The translations under genes were made by a program, and so were the position numbers. The notes beneath the pieces were generated by a model that had not been told where the DNA came from, made no database searches, and worked only from the letters and a program-made list of their open reading frames with translations. Shown here one piece after another: positions 1-6,593 of a stretch of 6,593 nucleotides of DNA. Numbering within the stretch: position 1 is the first letter of the stretch; each line of letters begins with the position of its first letter. The DNA lies in assembly GCA_026415015.1 (NCBI GenBank), contig JAOAHW010000157.1, positions 1-6,593 of the forward strand, in the 5' to 3' direction. Source of the DNA: Syntrophorhabdaceae bacterium. GTDB lineage: Bacteria; Desulfobacterota; Syntrophorhabdia; Syntrophorhabdales; Syntrophorhabdaceae.

Positions 1-19
1 AGATGTGTATAAGAGACAG
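1..19. other. Nextera/Tn5 mosaic-end adapter (sequencing artefact)
   Basis: The first 19 bases, AGATGTGTATAAGAGACAG, are exactly the Tn5 transposase mosaic end carried by Nextera adapters. The match covers the full element, starts at base 1 and stops where plausible coding sequence begins, as expected for an untrimmed adapter at a contig end. A transposon end inside a genome would have sequence on both sides. On the minus strand it continues the frame of the adjoining kinase gene and adds the residues LSLIHI, which resemble a real histidine-kinase G2 box; on the plus strand it opens a spurious short frame beginning MCIRD. Neither should be annotated as biological. Confidence 0.95.
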
Positions 20-2062
20 ACCTAATCCTGTCCCGTCCTTGTCTTTTGTGAAGTAGGGCTCGAATATCTTTTCTTTGTCTTCGTCGGGGATCCCCATGCC
101 ATTATCAGCAATCTTTATTGTAGCAACACCCTTTTTCTCGTCAAACCCTGTGGTTATATTTATCTCACCCTGTTTATCTCCTATGGCCTTTGCTGAATTG
201 GTAATGAGGTTTATAATTGCCCTCCTTATACTATCCTTGTCCACACTGCACAGGGGTATATTTGAGTCTTTGAAGATAAAAGAGATATTCGGGTAGAGGT
301 TATTGTAGATGTCTATGGTCTCTTCTATGATACTGTTTAGGTCTTCAAGGGTCTTTGTCCTTGAGATATGGGTTAGTCTGGTGAGTTCATTGACAATACC
401 CTTTATATCATCCACAGACTTGATTATCACTGATGTTGTCTCATCGAGGACATCCCTGTCCTTCCCATCATAACCACCCAAGACCTTCCTCCTTATCCTC
501 TCAGCAGAGAGGATAATAGGGGTCAGTGGATTTTTTATCTCATGGGTGAGTTTTTTTGCAATCTCCCTCCAGGTGGCGAGTTTTTCTGCCCTTACAAAGT
601 GTGTAATATCATCAAAGGCAATTATAAACCCTTCTATCCTCTTTTCCTCATTTTTCAGGACAGTTAGGGATGCCCTTATAAAGGTGATGTCCTTTTTTAA
701 TCTGAGCCTTATCTCCTTTGCAACGCTAATGTTTTCCGATATGTCCCTTGCCTCCTTAAGGAATGCCTTCATCACCTGTTTGAGTTCTGAACCAAAGACC
801 TTTTTTAGAGGTCTGCCTATCCAATCATCGGCCTCAATACCCAAAATGGCCTTTGCTGCCCTGTTTAAAAGCACAATATTACCTTTACTGTCTGTAGATA
901 TGATTCCTGTGGCCACATTATCGAGGATAACCTCTATATAGCGCCTCTTCTCCTCTATCTCTTCCTTGGCAACCTTTAATTCCTTTGCCATGCTGTTGAA
1001 TGCGGCCACAAGTGTCCCTATCTCATCTCCCCCTTTTTCCTCAAGGTTTATATCGAATTTACCTTTTGCAATGATAGATGCACCTTCCTTTACTTTTTCT
1101 ATGGGCGTTGTTATACCTGAGGCCATCTTAATGCCCACCCATACAGAAAAGAAAATGGTTAATATGGTAGTGAGAAAAAGAGGTATTAAAAAGCTGTATT
1201 TCAGTATCTTCTTGAATGTCCTTGATTCCTTGAATTCCTTATGGACAGTGGCAATATCCTTTAGCCTCTCTGTACCCTTGACCCTTATGATGTCGCCTAT
1301 AAAAAGAACACCTCTTCCGAGGCCTGTATCTTCATTTATCCTTGTACCTGAAATAACAATCTCTCCCTTTCTCAAAGGCATAATGAGCCTGATGTCCTTA
1401 TCCTTTGTATCAATCTTTATCTTTGATGAAAGGACTGAATCTATATTCTCTGGCATATTGCTCACCAATATTGTTCCTGAGGGGTCATGGATAGAGTAAA
1501 ACTGAAAGGATTTCTCCTGTCCCTGCCTCTTTAAGAAACCATGAAGGCCTTTATCGTTTTCCAGTAACTTCTTTTTTATTATTTCTCGGGATAAAAAAAG
1601 ACCTGTGTTCTCATATCGCCTGAACAGGTCATCATAGTAGAATTGAGAGATCTCAAGGGCATTGTCAAGGGTGTCCTCTATCTTCTGGCTGAACCATCTC
1701 TCCATAGTTATATTGAAAAAACCTGTGAAAATTATAAACAGTGTAAACGATGGTATTATTGAGATAAAAAGCAGGGTAAAGGTGAGTTTTGTCTTGAGTC
1801 TTGACCCCCAGATACCCCTTTTTGTCTCTATATAGTTCTTTATGATAGTCCTTGTTATGAGAAAAAGTAGTAGCAGTATAAGGAGGAGGTTTATGTTCAG
1901 GATTACTACAATGAGCTTATTTTCACCTATGGGAAGGAACTTCTTAAAAAAGGGGAGTTGTGTCTCAAGGTATATAAGAAGCCCAAAGACCAAAAAAACA
2001 AGTCCTGTTATGGAGACCTCTTTTTTATATCTTATAAAAAATTTTTTAAGCATGTCTGTCAT
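20..2062 (-). CDS. ntrY: NtrY-like membrane sensor histidine kinase, 3' end missing
   Basis: This is a membrane sensor kinase that should autophosphorylate on His and pass the phosphate to a response regulator, typically NtrX; the signal is not identifiable here. I read 681 codons from ATG at 2062 with no interruption. Visible in order: hydrophobic segments at about residues 17-33, 50-70 and 92-115; an extracytoplasmic sensor region at about 116-287; a fourth membrane segment at about 288-312; HAMP at about 313-365; PAS at about 375-485; and HisKA with the H-box HEIKNPLTP, phospho-acceptor H507. The ATPase domain shows an N-box (N618, N622), G1 box DNGMGI (653-658), F-box FEPYFT (667-672) and the start of the G2 box, GTGLG (677-681). 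The gene stops there because the contig ends in adapter; NtrY proteins are usually above 700 residues, so roughly 40-70 are lost. The start is chosen because its ATG overlaps the stop of the upstream gene (ATGA); a second ATG lies at 2053. There is no clear Shine-Dalgarno, so coupling is likely. Kinase identity is very secure; the ntrY symbol is somewhat less so without ntrX in view. Confidence 0.9.
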
Positions 2063-2766
2063 TGGAGTGACACAAAGTTTATCTGCCTTTTATCCCTGTC
2101 ACCCCTGCGATATGAATGGAAAAGGCCATCTGTGCATAATGTGCAAATATCTATGTCATAGATAGTTGATATGCCTTCTTTGAATAAAATCTCTTTATTT
2201 GCCTCTCGGAGACTTAAAAAGAAAGTGTTGTTTGTCCTTTTAAATACCTTTTCAGAGAACCCCTTTTCCTTAAATACTCTATAGAGGTCATCCCCTACAG
2301 TATAACAACACCCATTAACAGAGGGGCCAAGGACAGCAATTATTTTATCTAAACAAGCACCCATGTCTGACATGGCCTTAATTGCGTTTTTAGTGATTCC
2401 CTTTAGAGTCCCCCGCCAGCCAGCATGGACAATAGATGCCACAGGAAAATCAGGCTCAAAGAGTATAACAGGTAGACAGTCTGCTGTCTTTACTATGCCT
2501 GCTATATTTTTTTCTGCGATAATTATACCGTCACCTGTCTGGGGTCTATAGCCGTCTTTTATGACATGGACAATATCCCCGTGTTCCTGATGGAGGGCTA
2601 TAAAATCCTTTAGCCCAAAGAGGTCTAAAAAATCCCTGCCTTTTGTTCTGTCTACTGTCACCACAGGGGATAATGCAGTAAAAAAACCATGGAAAAGTCC
2701 CATCTCCTCTATCTCAGGGACATAGAAGTAAGACCAGTCACCGACATATTTTATCTCATAAGGCAT
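2059..2766 (-). CDS. pgeF: Peptidoglycan editing factor PgeF / YfiH (laccase-domain, DUF152 family)
   Basis: This 235-residue protein of the YfiH/PgeF/YlmD family is close to the E. coli protein's length (about 243). The family metal ligands are all present with usual spacing: H62 in LHQEHGD, C97 in KTADCLPV and H114 in VHAGWRG. GPSVNGCCYTVG (147-158) and the C-terminal DICTLC...FHSYRRGD block (206-223) are also typical. No signal peptide is seen, so it should be cytosolic. In E. coli, PgeF keeps L-Ser out of the L-Ala position of the peptidoglycan stem by acting on the wrongly charged UDP-MurNAc precursor; the family has also been called polyphenol oxidase, and related proteins act on purine nucleosides, so the exact activity here is inferred. 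The start is ATG at 2766: an in-frame stop lies two codons upstream and the next Met is residue 22. No Shine-Dalgarno precedes it, but a strong -10 ends 10 nt upstream. Its TGA overlaps the kinase ATG. Confidence 0.93.
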   Translation of the reverse strand: MPYEIKYVGDWSYFYVPEIEEMGLFHGFFTALSPVVTVDRTKGRDFLDLFGLKDFIALHQEHGDIVHVIKDGYRPQTGDGIIIAEKNIAGIVKTADCLPVILFEPDFPVASIVHAGWRGTLKGITKNAIKAMSDMGACLDKIIAVLGPSVNGCCYTVGDDLYRVFKEKGFSEKVFKRTNNTFFLSLREANKEILFKEGISTIYDIDICTLCTDGLFHSYRRGDRDKRQINFVSLQ

Positions 2767-2776
2767 TTTTCAGATG

Positions 2777-2805
2777 ATTATATCAGTTTGTACCATATAG
2801 AACAA
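2777..2805 (-). promoter_or_regulatory. Sigma-70-type promoter for pgeF-ntrY, near-leaderless
   Basis: On the minus strand a perfect TATAAT -10 (2782-2777) is preceded by TTGTTC (2805-2800; half-matching TTGACA) with the ideal 17-nt spacer. The -10 ends 10 nt before the pgeF ATG, so transcription would begin about 3-5 nt before the start codon, leaving no room for a Shine-Dalgarno; none is present. It lies in the 125-nt spacer behind the M48 peptidase gene and suggests that pgeF-ntrY can be transcribed separately from the operon upstream. No convincing terminator separates the two, so read-through is also possible. Confidence 0.55.
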
Positions 2806-2891
2806 TATATACTTGATACCTTTGCAAGAGGCCTACACCATGCTTCCATTTCTTGAATAATCAAAAGCTATTAGTCTAGTCTAATTTTATT

Positions 2892-4229
2892 TTATTTAGT
2901 TGCCTTGGCATCCTCAAGGATCTTCATCAATTCCTTAGCCTCTTTTGAATTAATGCCGTATTTTGTTATAGCCTTTTCAAAATTGGTCTTAGCGAGGTTT
3001 AACCTGCCCAGGGCAAGATAGTACCTGCCCAGATATTCATAGCCCTGTGCCTCCATGCCCATCCGACCAGAGAGCATGGCAAATCTATAGAATATCTCAG
3101 GGTATGAGTTACCGTATCTTAATAGGTCTGCCCATGTATCAAGGGCAAGGCTTCTGTCTCCTTTTGCCTCGTATACCCTGGCCAGATATATCTTTGCTAT
3201 ATAGTAAGCACTGTCACCAGGCTCTACCTTTCTCAGGCAATCAATAGCCTCATTGAATTTGCCTGCTGTTACCAGGGCCTCACCAAGGAGGAGGTTCTTA
3301 ACAGGTGAGTCTATTTTTTTTATAGCCTCTAAGGCATCATCCATCCTGCCTTTTCTTGAATAGACAAGATAGGCAGCGTAGGCATTCTGAGGGTTTTCCT
3401 TATCCTTTAAATATCTATTAATCCATATATCATCAGATTGTGTGCCCCTGATTTTGTTTAAGACCTTAGCCCTCACTATGATATAGGGAAATATGAGTGA
3501 ATCAGGGACAGGCTTCCTGTTGGGCCATAGGTTTTCGAGCCTTATGATCCTGTCCTCATGATAGGGGTGTGTGAGAAGATATTGGGGCAATACCTTATCT
3601 CCGCCTGAGAGTCTTAGTTTTTTTAAAAACTCTGCAATACCAAAGCCACCATAGCCTGCATGGTCGGCAAACTTTGAACCAAACCTGTCTGCTTCGTCCT
3701 CATCTTCTCTGGAATACTTAAGGGCCATAGATTGGGCAGAGGCAATGCCTGTGGCAAGGATGGCCTCCTGTGTCTTTGCATCCCCGGCAAGCATGGCAAG
3801 GGCAATGGAGCTTAGCATGCCTATGTTCAGGTATTTTTCTTTCTCGTATCTCTTGGCAATGTGTCTTCTTGCAAGGTGGGCAAACTCATGGGCAATAACG
3901 CCTGCCAGTTCTTCCTCTCTGTCACACTGGGCAATAAGGCCTGTAGTGATATATACAAACCCACCTATAGTGGCAAAGGCATCCATATTTGGTGATTCAA
4001 TGACCGTGAGTACTACATGGTATGGCATGTTTACCACAGATTCGAGCCTTTCCTTTATAAATCGTAGGTGTATGGAGATATATGGGTCATTATTTATAGT
4101 GGCGGAGTTTGCTATTTCACTGTATATCTGGGCACCGTATTTTTTCTCCTCTTCGATACTCAGTCCGTATAGTTTTAATGGCAGGGCTACGAGTAAGAGT
4201 ACTATTATAATATACTGCCTTATCCTCAT
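2892..4229 (-). CDS. bepA: Periplasmic M48 metallopeptidase with TPR repeats, BepA/YfgC-like
   Basis: This 445-residue zinc protease is expected to be exported to the periplasm, where BepA helps assemble or degrade stalled outer-membrane proteins such as LptD and works near the BAM complex. It begins with a signal peptide (basic MRIR, then a hydrophobic stretch to about residue 20; cleavage near 22). The M48 motif HEFAH is at 114-118 (zinc ligands H114 and H118, catalytic E115), with the third ligand probably E177 in the ExEADRFG block. H221 in LLTHPYHEDR matches the conserved loop histidine that in BepA can occupy the active-site zinc. Residues from about 280 to 435 are helical repeats of TPR type, as in BepA. 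Length fits the family (E. coli 487). It lies 4 nt after the carboxypeptidase stop, so the two are co-transcribed; the purine-rich AGAGAAGA before the ATG may serve as a weak ribosome binding site. The general call is firm; the specific BepA function is inferred from architecture. Confidence 0.92.
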   Translation of the reverse strand: MRIRQYIIIVLLLVALPLKLYGLSIEEEKKYGAQIYSEIANSATINNDPYISIHLRFIKERLESVVNMPYHVVLTVIESPNMDAFATIGGFVYITTGLIAQCDREEELAGVIAHEFAHLARRHIAKRYEKEKYLNIGMLSSIALAMLAGDAKTQEAILATGIASAQSMALKYSREDEDEADRFGSKFADHAGYGGFGIAEFLKKLRLSGGDKVLPQYLLTHPYHEDRIIRLENLWPNRKPVPDSLIFPYIIVRAKVLNKIRGTQSDDIWINRYLKDKENPQNAYAAYLVYSRKGRMDDALEAIKKIDSPVKNLLLGEALVTAGKFNEAIDCLRKVEPGDSAYYIAKIYLARVYEAKGDRSLALDTWADLLRYGNSYPEIFYRFAMLSGRMGMEAQGYEYLGRYYLALGRLNLAKTNFEKAITKYGINSKEAKELMKILEDAKATK

Positions 4230-4233
4230 GGCA

Positions 4234-5193
4234 TCATCTTCTCTTGGCAGGTTTTTTAATGGTTTTTTTGGTTTTTATCTTCTTTTTATGTGTTGTCTGA
4301 GAGGTTTTTTTAATCTTCTTTATGTTTTTTTCTCTGTAAGAAGAAAGGACAATAGAGCTTGCCTTTGCCAGCCTCATCTCCCTATCTGATGGTAATCTTT
4401 CATAGAGGACCTTTAATACCTCTACTGCATCCGCCCATTTGTCTTCACTGCCCAGTAATGCAAGTATGTAAGTCTTGCCATTTTTTTCAAAGGCCCCTAC
4501 ATAGCTATGTCTTGATACCCTTGTGTAACCTGTCTTACCGCCTATGGCAGGTTCAAAGCAGAATAGAAACCTGTTGTGGTTTTGATACCTTATACTTTTT
4601 TTGCCATCCCTAAACAAAAAATATCTTGTTTTGATAATCTCCCTGAATCTCTCATTTGATAGGGCATATCTGAATATAAGGGCCAGGTCATAGGTTGTTG
4701 TATACTGGTCAGGGACATATAGCCCTGAGGCATTTTTAAAGTTAGTGTTTTTTGCCCCTATCTCCCTTGCCTTTTTATTCATCATGAGTGCAAAATTTGC
4801 CTCTGTTCCCCCTATAGATGTTGCCAGTGCATAGGCTGCATCATTGGCAGATTCAATCATGGCACCTTTTATTAAGTCATCAGCCCTGTATCTTTTTCCA
4901 GGCACAAGATTCAATTTTGTCCTTGGTATCTTGAGGACACCTCTATCAGGTACTATGTTCTCATTACCTTTTAAGGTCTCTAATGCCACTATTGTGGTCA
5001 TGACCTTAGTCGTGCTTGCTGGAGGTAGAGGTCTGTGATAATCCCTGCCAGCTATTATCTCAAAGGAGTCCTTGTCAACAAGTATATAAGATAAGGCTGT
5101 TATACCCATTGAATTATTTATATTATTGTTATAGGCTAGGGCAGGTATGGGAAGAGAAATTAAAAAAAGCATGATGATTATCAGGTGTGCCAT
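4234..5193 (-). CDS. D-alanyl-D-alanine carboxypeptidase (DacF/PBP5-like, S11) with lysine-rich tail
   Basis: This 319-residue penicillin-binding protein of peptidase family S11 should remove the terminal D-Ala of peptidoglycan pentapeptides and so limit cross-linking. A signal peptide is clear (hydrophobic residues 4-18, cleavage likely after ALA at 20). All three active-site motifs are present with normal spacing: S60-T-T-K63 (nucleophile S60), S115-A-N117 and K220-T-G222. The fold's conserved SGL (156-158) is also there. The catalytic domain ends near 262. The usual C-terminal beta domain (PBP5_C) and membrane-anchoring amphipathic helix are absent; instead residues 289-319 hold 14 Lys and 2 Arg with no acidic residue. 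The ATG at 5193 has AAGG five nt upstream, although the best promoter would start transcription only about 3 nt before the ATG. It is the first gene of the operon with the M48 peptidase. I cannot choose between dacA, dacC and dacF symbols. Confidence 0.93.
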   Translation of the reverse strand: MAHLIIIMLFLISLPIPALAYNNNINNSMGITALSYILVDKDSFEIIAGRDYHRPLPPASTTKVMTTIVALETLKGNENIVPDRGVLKIPRTKLNLVPGKRYRADDLIKGAMIESANDAAYALATSIGGTEANFALMMNKKAREIGAKNTNFKNASGLYVPDQYTTTYDLALIFRYALSNERFREIIKTRYFLFRDGKKSIRYQNHNRFLFCFEPAIGGKTGYTRVSRHSYVGAFEKNGKTYILALLGSEDKWADAVEVLKVLYERLPSDREMRLAKASSIVLSSYREKNIKKIKKTSQTTHKKKIKTKKTIKKPAKRR

Positions 5194-5202
5194 ACAAGCC
5201 TT

Positions 5203-5231
5203 TTTATAAACTATTTATGGTTTTTTGACAA
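5203..5231 (-). promoter_or_regulatory. Sigma-70-type promoter for the carboxypeptidase-M48 peptidase operon
   Basis: On the minus strand TTGTCA (5231-5226; one mismatch to TTGACA) and TATAAA (5208-5203; one mismatch to TATAAT) are separated by exactly 17 nt. The -10 ends 9 nt before the ATG at 5193, so the predicted transcript starts about 3 nt ahead of the start codon. The AAGG at 5202-5199, which would otherwise look like a ribosome binding site, would then lie outside the mRNA. A second promoter further upstream in the AT-rich spacer cannot be excluded. Confidence 0.55.
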
Positions 5232-5306
5232 TAGATTTTCCGAGGTCCTTAAATCTTTTTATTTCAATGATTTTAATATAATTTAAATACATTAAAAAAT
5301 TTTAAC

Positions 5307-5336
5307 TTGACAACATAACCTATTTAAATATATAAG
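5307..5336 (+). promoter_or_regulatory. Sigma-70-type promoter for cstA
   Basis: A perfect TTGACA -35 (5307-5312) is followed after 18 nt by TATAAG (5331-5336), five of six bases matching TATAAT. Transcription would start near 5343, giving a leader of about 53 nt that contains the strong ribosome binding site. The region upstream of the -35 is nearly pure A/T, which would favour RNA polymerase alpha-subunit contact. Confidence 0.65.
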
Positions 5337-5383
5337 GATTTTGTATTATTAAAGAAAATGGTTAATTAAAAAGACTTAAGATT

Positions 5384-5390
5384 AAGGGGG
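5384..5390 (+). promoter_or_regulatory. Strong Shine-Dalgarno for cstA
   Basis: AAGGGGG lies five nt before ATG at 5396. It is the only strong ribosome binding site in the window and fixes the cstA start. Confidence 0.8.
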
Positions 5391-5395
5391 TTAAT

Positions 5396-6593
5396 ATGAA
5401 TTCAGTTGTGGTATTAATACTGGGCTTTATTGTCGCTTTTATTGGATACCGTGTCTATGCAAAATATGTTGATACGAAGATAATGAAGGCAGACCCGAAA
5501 AAGGTTACCCCTGCCAAGATGTACATGGATGGCGTGGAGTTTATGCCTACGAGCAAAAACATCCTCTTTGGTTATCAATTCAAATCCATAGCAGGGGCAG
5601 CACCTGTTATCGGGCCTATCATTGCCGTCCAGTGGGGCTGGCTTCCTGCCCTTATCTGGATACTGGCTGGAACATTCTTTATAGGCTGGGTCCAGGACTA
5701 CTCAAGTGCCATGATTGCCATGAGGCATGAAGGTGCATCAATGGGTGGCCTAAGCCATAAGCTCATATCACCAAGGGCAAGGGTGATACTCTTGGCCTTT
5801 CTTTATTTCTATCTCCTTCTTATTGCCGGGGCCTTTGGCAATGTTGTTGTAAGCACAGCCATAGGTCTCAAGGCAGCACCTATGGCATGGCTTTTTATGA
5901 CTGTAGGCGGTATCCTTGCAGGACAGATGATATACAGGTGGAGAAAAGATATAATCCTCACCACGGTCATAACAGTTATTATTGCGCTTTTTGGCATATG
6001 GTTAGGTTCAGTTGTGCCTTCTAATAAGGTAATTGGTGATGCAATGGCCAACAGCAGGTGGCTTTGGACAATACTCGCATTCCTCTTCTGCTATTTTGCC
6101 GCTGTGTTGCCCATTTGGAGATTTGCCCTGCCCATCAACTATGTGGCATCATATATTGTATTTTTGGGGCTCTTTTTCGGGATAATAGGTGTTATTATAC
6201 TCCATCCCAACATTACCCTACCTGCATATACAGGGTTTACAATCAGGATAGGACCTATATGGCCTATCATGTTTGTTACCATTGCATGCGGTGCCATATC
6301 TGGGTGGCATAGCCTTGTATCCTCCTCAGGGACAGCAAGGCAGCTTGAGAACGAACTGGATGCAAGACCTGTTGGCGGTGGAGTCATGTTTGTGGAGATG
6401 ATGCTCGCTGTGTTTGCCCTAATTATTGCAGGTACCATATATGCCTCATCTGCAGAATATGGTGCTGCCATAGTAAAGGGACCAGGCGGTGTATTTGCTA
6501 CAGGTGTGGCCAAATTCTTAGGGGCAATAGGTCTACCTCAGGCCACAGGCAGGGCCTATGGTAGTGGTATGATGATAGTCCTTGCCATAACCA
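5396..6593 (+). CDS. cstA: CstA-family peptide/pyruvate transporter, 3' end missing
   Basis: This inner-membrane carrier belongs to the carbon starvation CstA/BtsT family; E. coli members import peptides or pyruvate. The window holds 399 codons with no interruption. Family hallmarks are visible: a first membrane helix at residues 2-20, then the signature region DGVEFMPTSKNILFGYQF (45-62), AGAAPVIGPIIAVQWGW (66-82) and GWVQDYSSAMIAMRHEG (97-113), all typical of the CstA N-terminal domain. LPIWRFALPINY (238-249) and AISGWHSLVSSSGTARQLENE (300-320) continue the family pattern. About eight to nine hydrophobic helices are present. Family members are about 550-720 residues long, so roughly 150-300 residues are missing past the right edge. 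Its own promoter and strong ribosome binding site make it transcriptionally separate from the leftward genes. Whether it carries pyruvate or peptides, and whether it responds to carbon starvation, cannot be read from the sequence. Confidence 0.93.
   Translation, partial: MNSVVVLILGFIVAFIGYRVYAKYVDTKIMKADPKKVTPAKMYMDGVEFMPTSKNILFGYQFKSIAGAAPVIGPIIAVQWGWLPALIWILAGTFFIGWVQDYSSAMIAMRHEGASMGGLSHKLISPRARVILLAFLYFYLLLIAGAFGNVVVSTAIGLKAAPMAWLFMTVGGILAGQMIYRWRKDIILTTVITVIIALFGIWLGSVVPSNKVIGDAMANSRWLWTILAFLFCYFAAVLPIWRFALPINYVASYIVFLGLFFGIIGVIILHPNITLPAYTGFTIRIGPIWPIMFVTIACGAISGWHSLVSSSGTARQLENELDARPVGGGVMFVEMMLAVFALIIAGTIYASSAEYGAAIVKGPGGVFATGVAKFLGAIGLPQATGRAYGSGMMIVLAIT

Larger units (their letters stand above)
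5194..5395. other. Divergent AT-rich intergenic promoter region
   Basis: These 202 nt separate the leftward carboxypeptidase operon from the rightward cstA gene and hold a promoter for each side. The stretch at 5266-5306 is almost purely A and T, just upstream of the cstA -35, and could act as an UP element. A perfect 10-bp palindrome, TATTTAAATA (5321-5330), fills the end of the cstA promoter spacer. I see no CRP-type TGTGA/TCACA site, no sigma-54 -24/-12 element and no riboswitch-like structure. Confidence 0.7.

Noticed and set aside
1..19. A genuine Tn5-family transposon end
   Set aside because: The match is exactly the library adapter, starts at base 1 and has no transposon sequence beyond it. 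Adapter carry-over is much more likely.
966..1499. Plus-strand open frame of 177 codons, with other plus-strand frames between 75 and 2165
   Set aside because: They lie antisense to the uninterrupted kinase coding sequence, which has recognisable TM, HAMP, PAS, HisKA and ATPase motifs. They show no motif of their own and no ribosome binding site.
2818..2835. TTTGCAAGAGGCC-like string in the spacer, considered as a possible insertion-sequence end
   Set aside because: No matching inverted copy, target duplication or transposase remnant is visible in the window.
2870..2885. Possible terminator: ATTAG/CTAAT hairpin next to a T-rich tract after the M48 peptidase stop
   Set aside because: The stem is only 5 bp and AT-rich, and the T tract follows it on the plus strand, where no gene is being transcribed. 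On the minus strand only TTTT follows, three bases later.
3745..4389. Plus-strand open frame of 214 codons
   Set aside because: It is antisense to the M48 peptidase and the carboxypeptidase tail and crosses their junction. Its composition is that of a mirrored coding strand, with no family motif.
5225..5254. A second rightward promoter from TTGACA at 5225-5230
   Set aside because: The only -10 candidate at normal spacing is TTAAAT, a poor match. The site overlaps the -35 of the leftward promoter, which explains it.
6139..6513. Minus-strand open frames inside cstA (5809-6051 and 6139-6513)
   Set aside because: They are shadows of the cstA reading frame, whose family motifs are continuous across them.

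Overview
The window is an ordinary bacterial chromosomal segment, almost certainly from a metagenome assembled from tagmentation (Nextera-type) Illumina libraries: its first 19 bases are an exact copy of the Tn5 mosaic-end/Nextera read-through adapter and are not genomic. The DNA is moderately AT-rich. Arg is mostly AGG/AGA and Ile is often ATA. The gene content is Gram-negative: a BepA-type periplasmic protease and an NtrY-type sensor kinase. This suits a Nitrospirota- or Desulfobacterota-like bacterium, but that placement is only an impression from codon use and gene set.

Layout: two operons run leftward on the minus strand and one gene runs rightward. The first leftward operon, starting near 5230, is a D-alanyl-D-alanine carboxypeptidase (dacF/dacA family, 5193-4234) followed after 4 nt by a periplasmic M48 metallopeptidase with TPRs (bepA/yfgC-like, 4229-2892). 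After a 125-nt spacer with its own strong promoter comes the second operon: a PgeF/YfiH laccase-domain protein (2766-2059) whose stop overlaps the start of an NtrY-like membrane histidine kinase (2062 to the left edge) in an ATGA junction. The kinase is cut at its last ATP-binding motif, where the adapter begins; its usual partner ntrX would lie off the edge. Rightward, after a 202-nt AT-rich divergent promoter region, is a CstA-family peptide/pyruvate transporter (5396 to the right edge, C-terminus missing).

The four minus-strand genes have an envelope theme: peptidoglycan trimming (DacF), outer-membrane protein quality control (BepA), peptidoglycan precursor editing (PgeF), and a sensor kinase of a family linked to envelope control in some bacteria. 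The cstA gene looks like a divergent metabolic neighbour with its own promoter and strong ribosome binding site.

I found no RNA gene, CRISPR array, complete mobile element or undescribed multi-gene system. The points most worth a second look are the adapter that happens to continue the kinase reading frame plausibly, the promoters placed for near-leaderless transcripts ahead of both minus-strand operons, the lysine-rich tail that replaces the usual C-terminal domain of the DD-carboxypeptidase, and the translational coupling of pgeF to ntrY.
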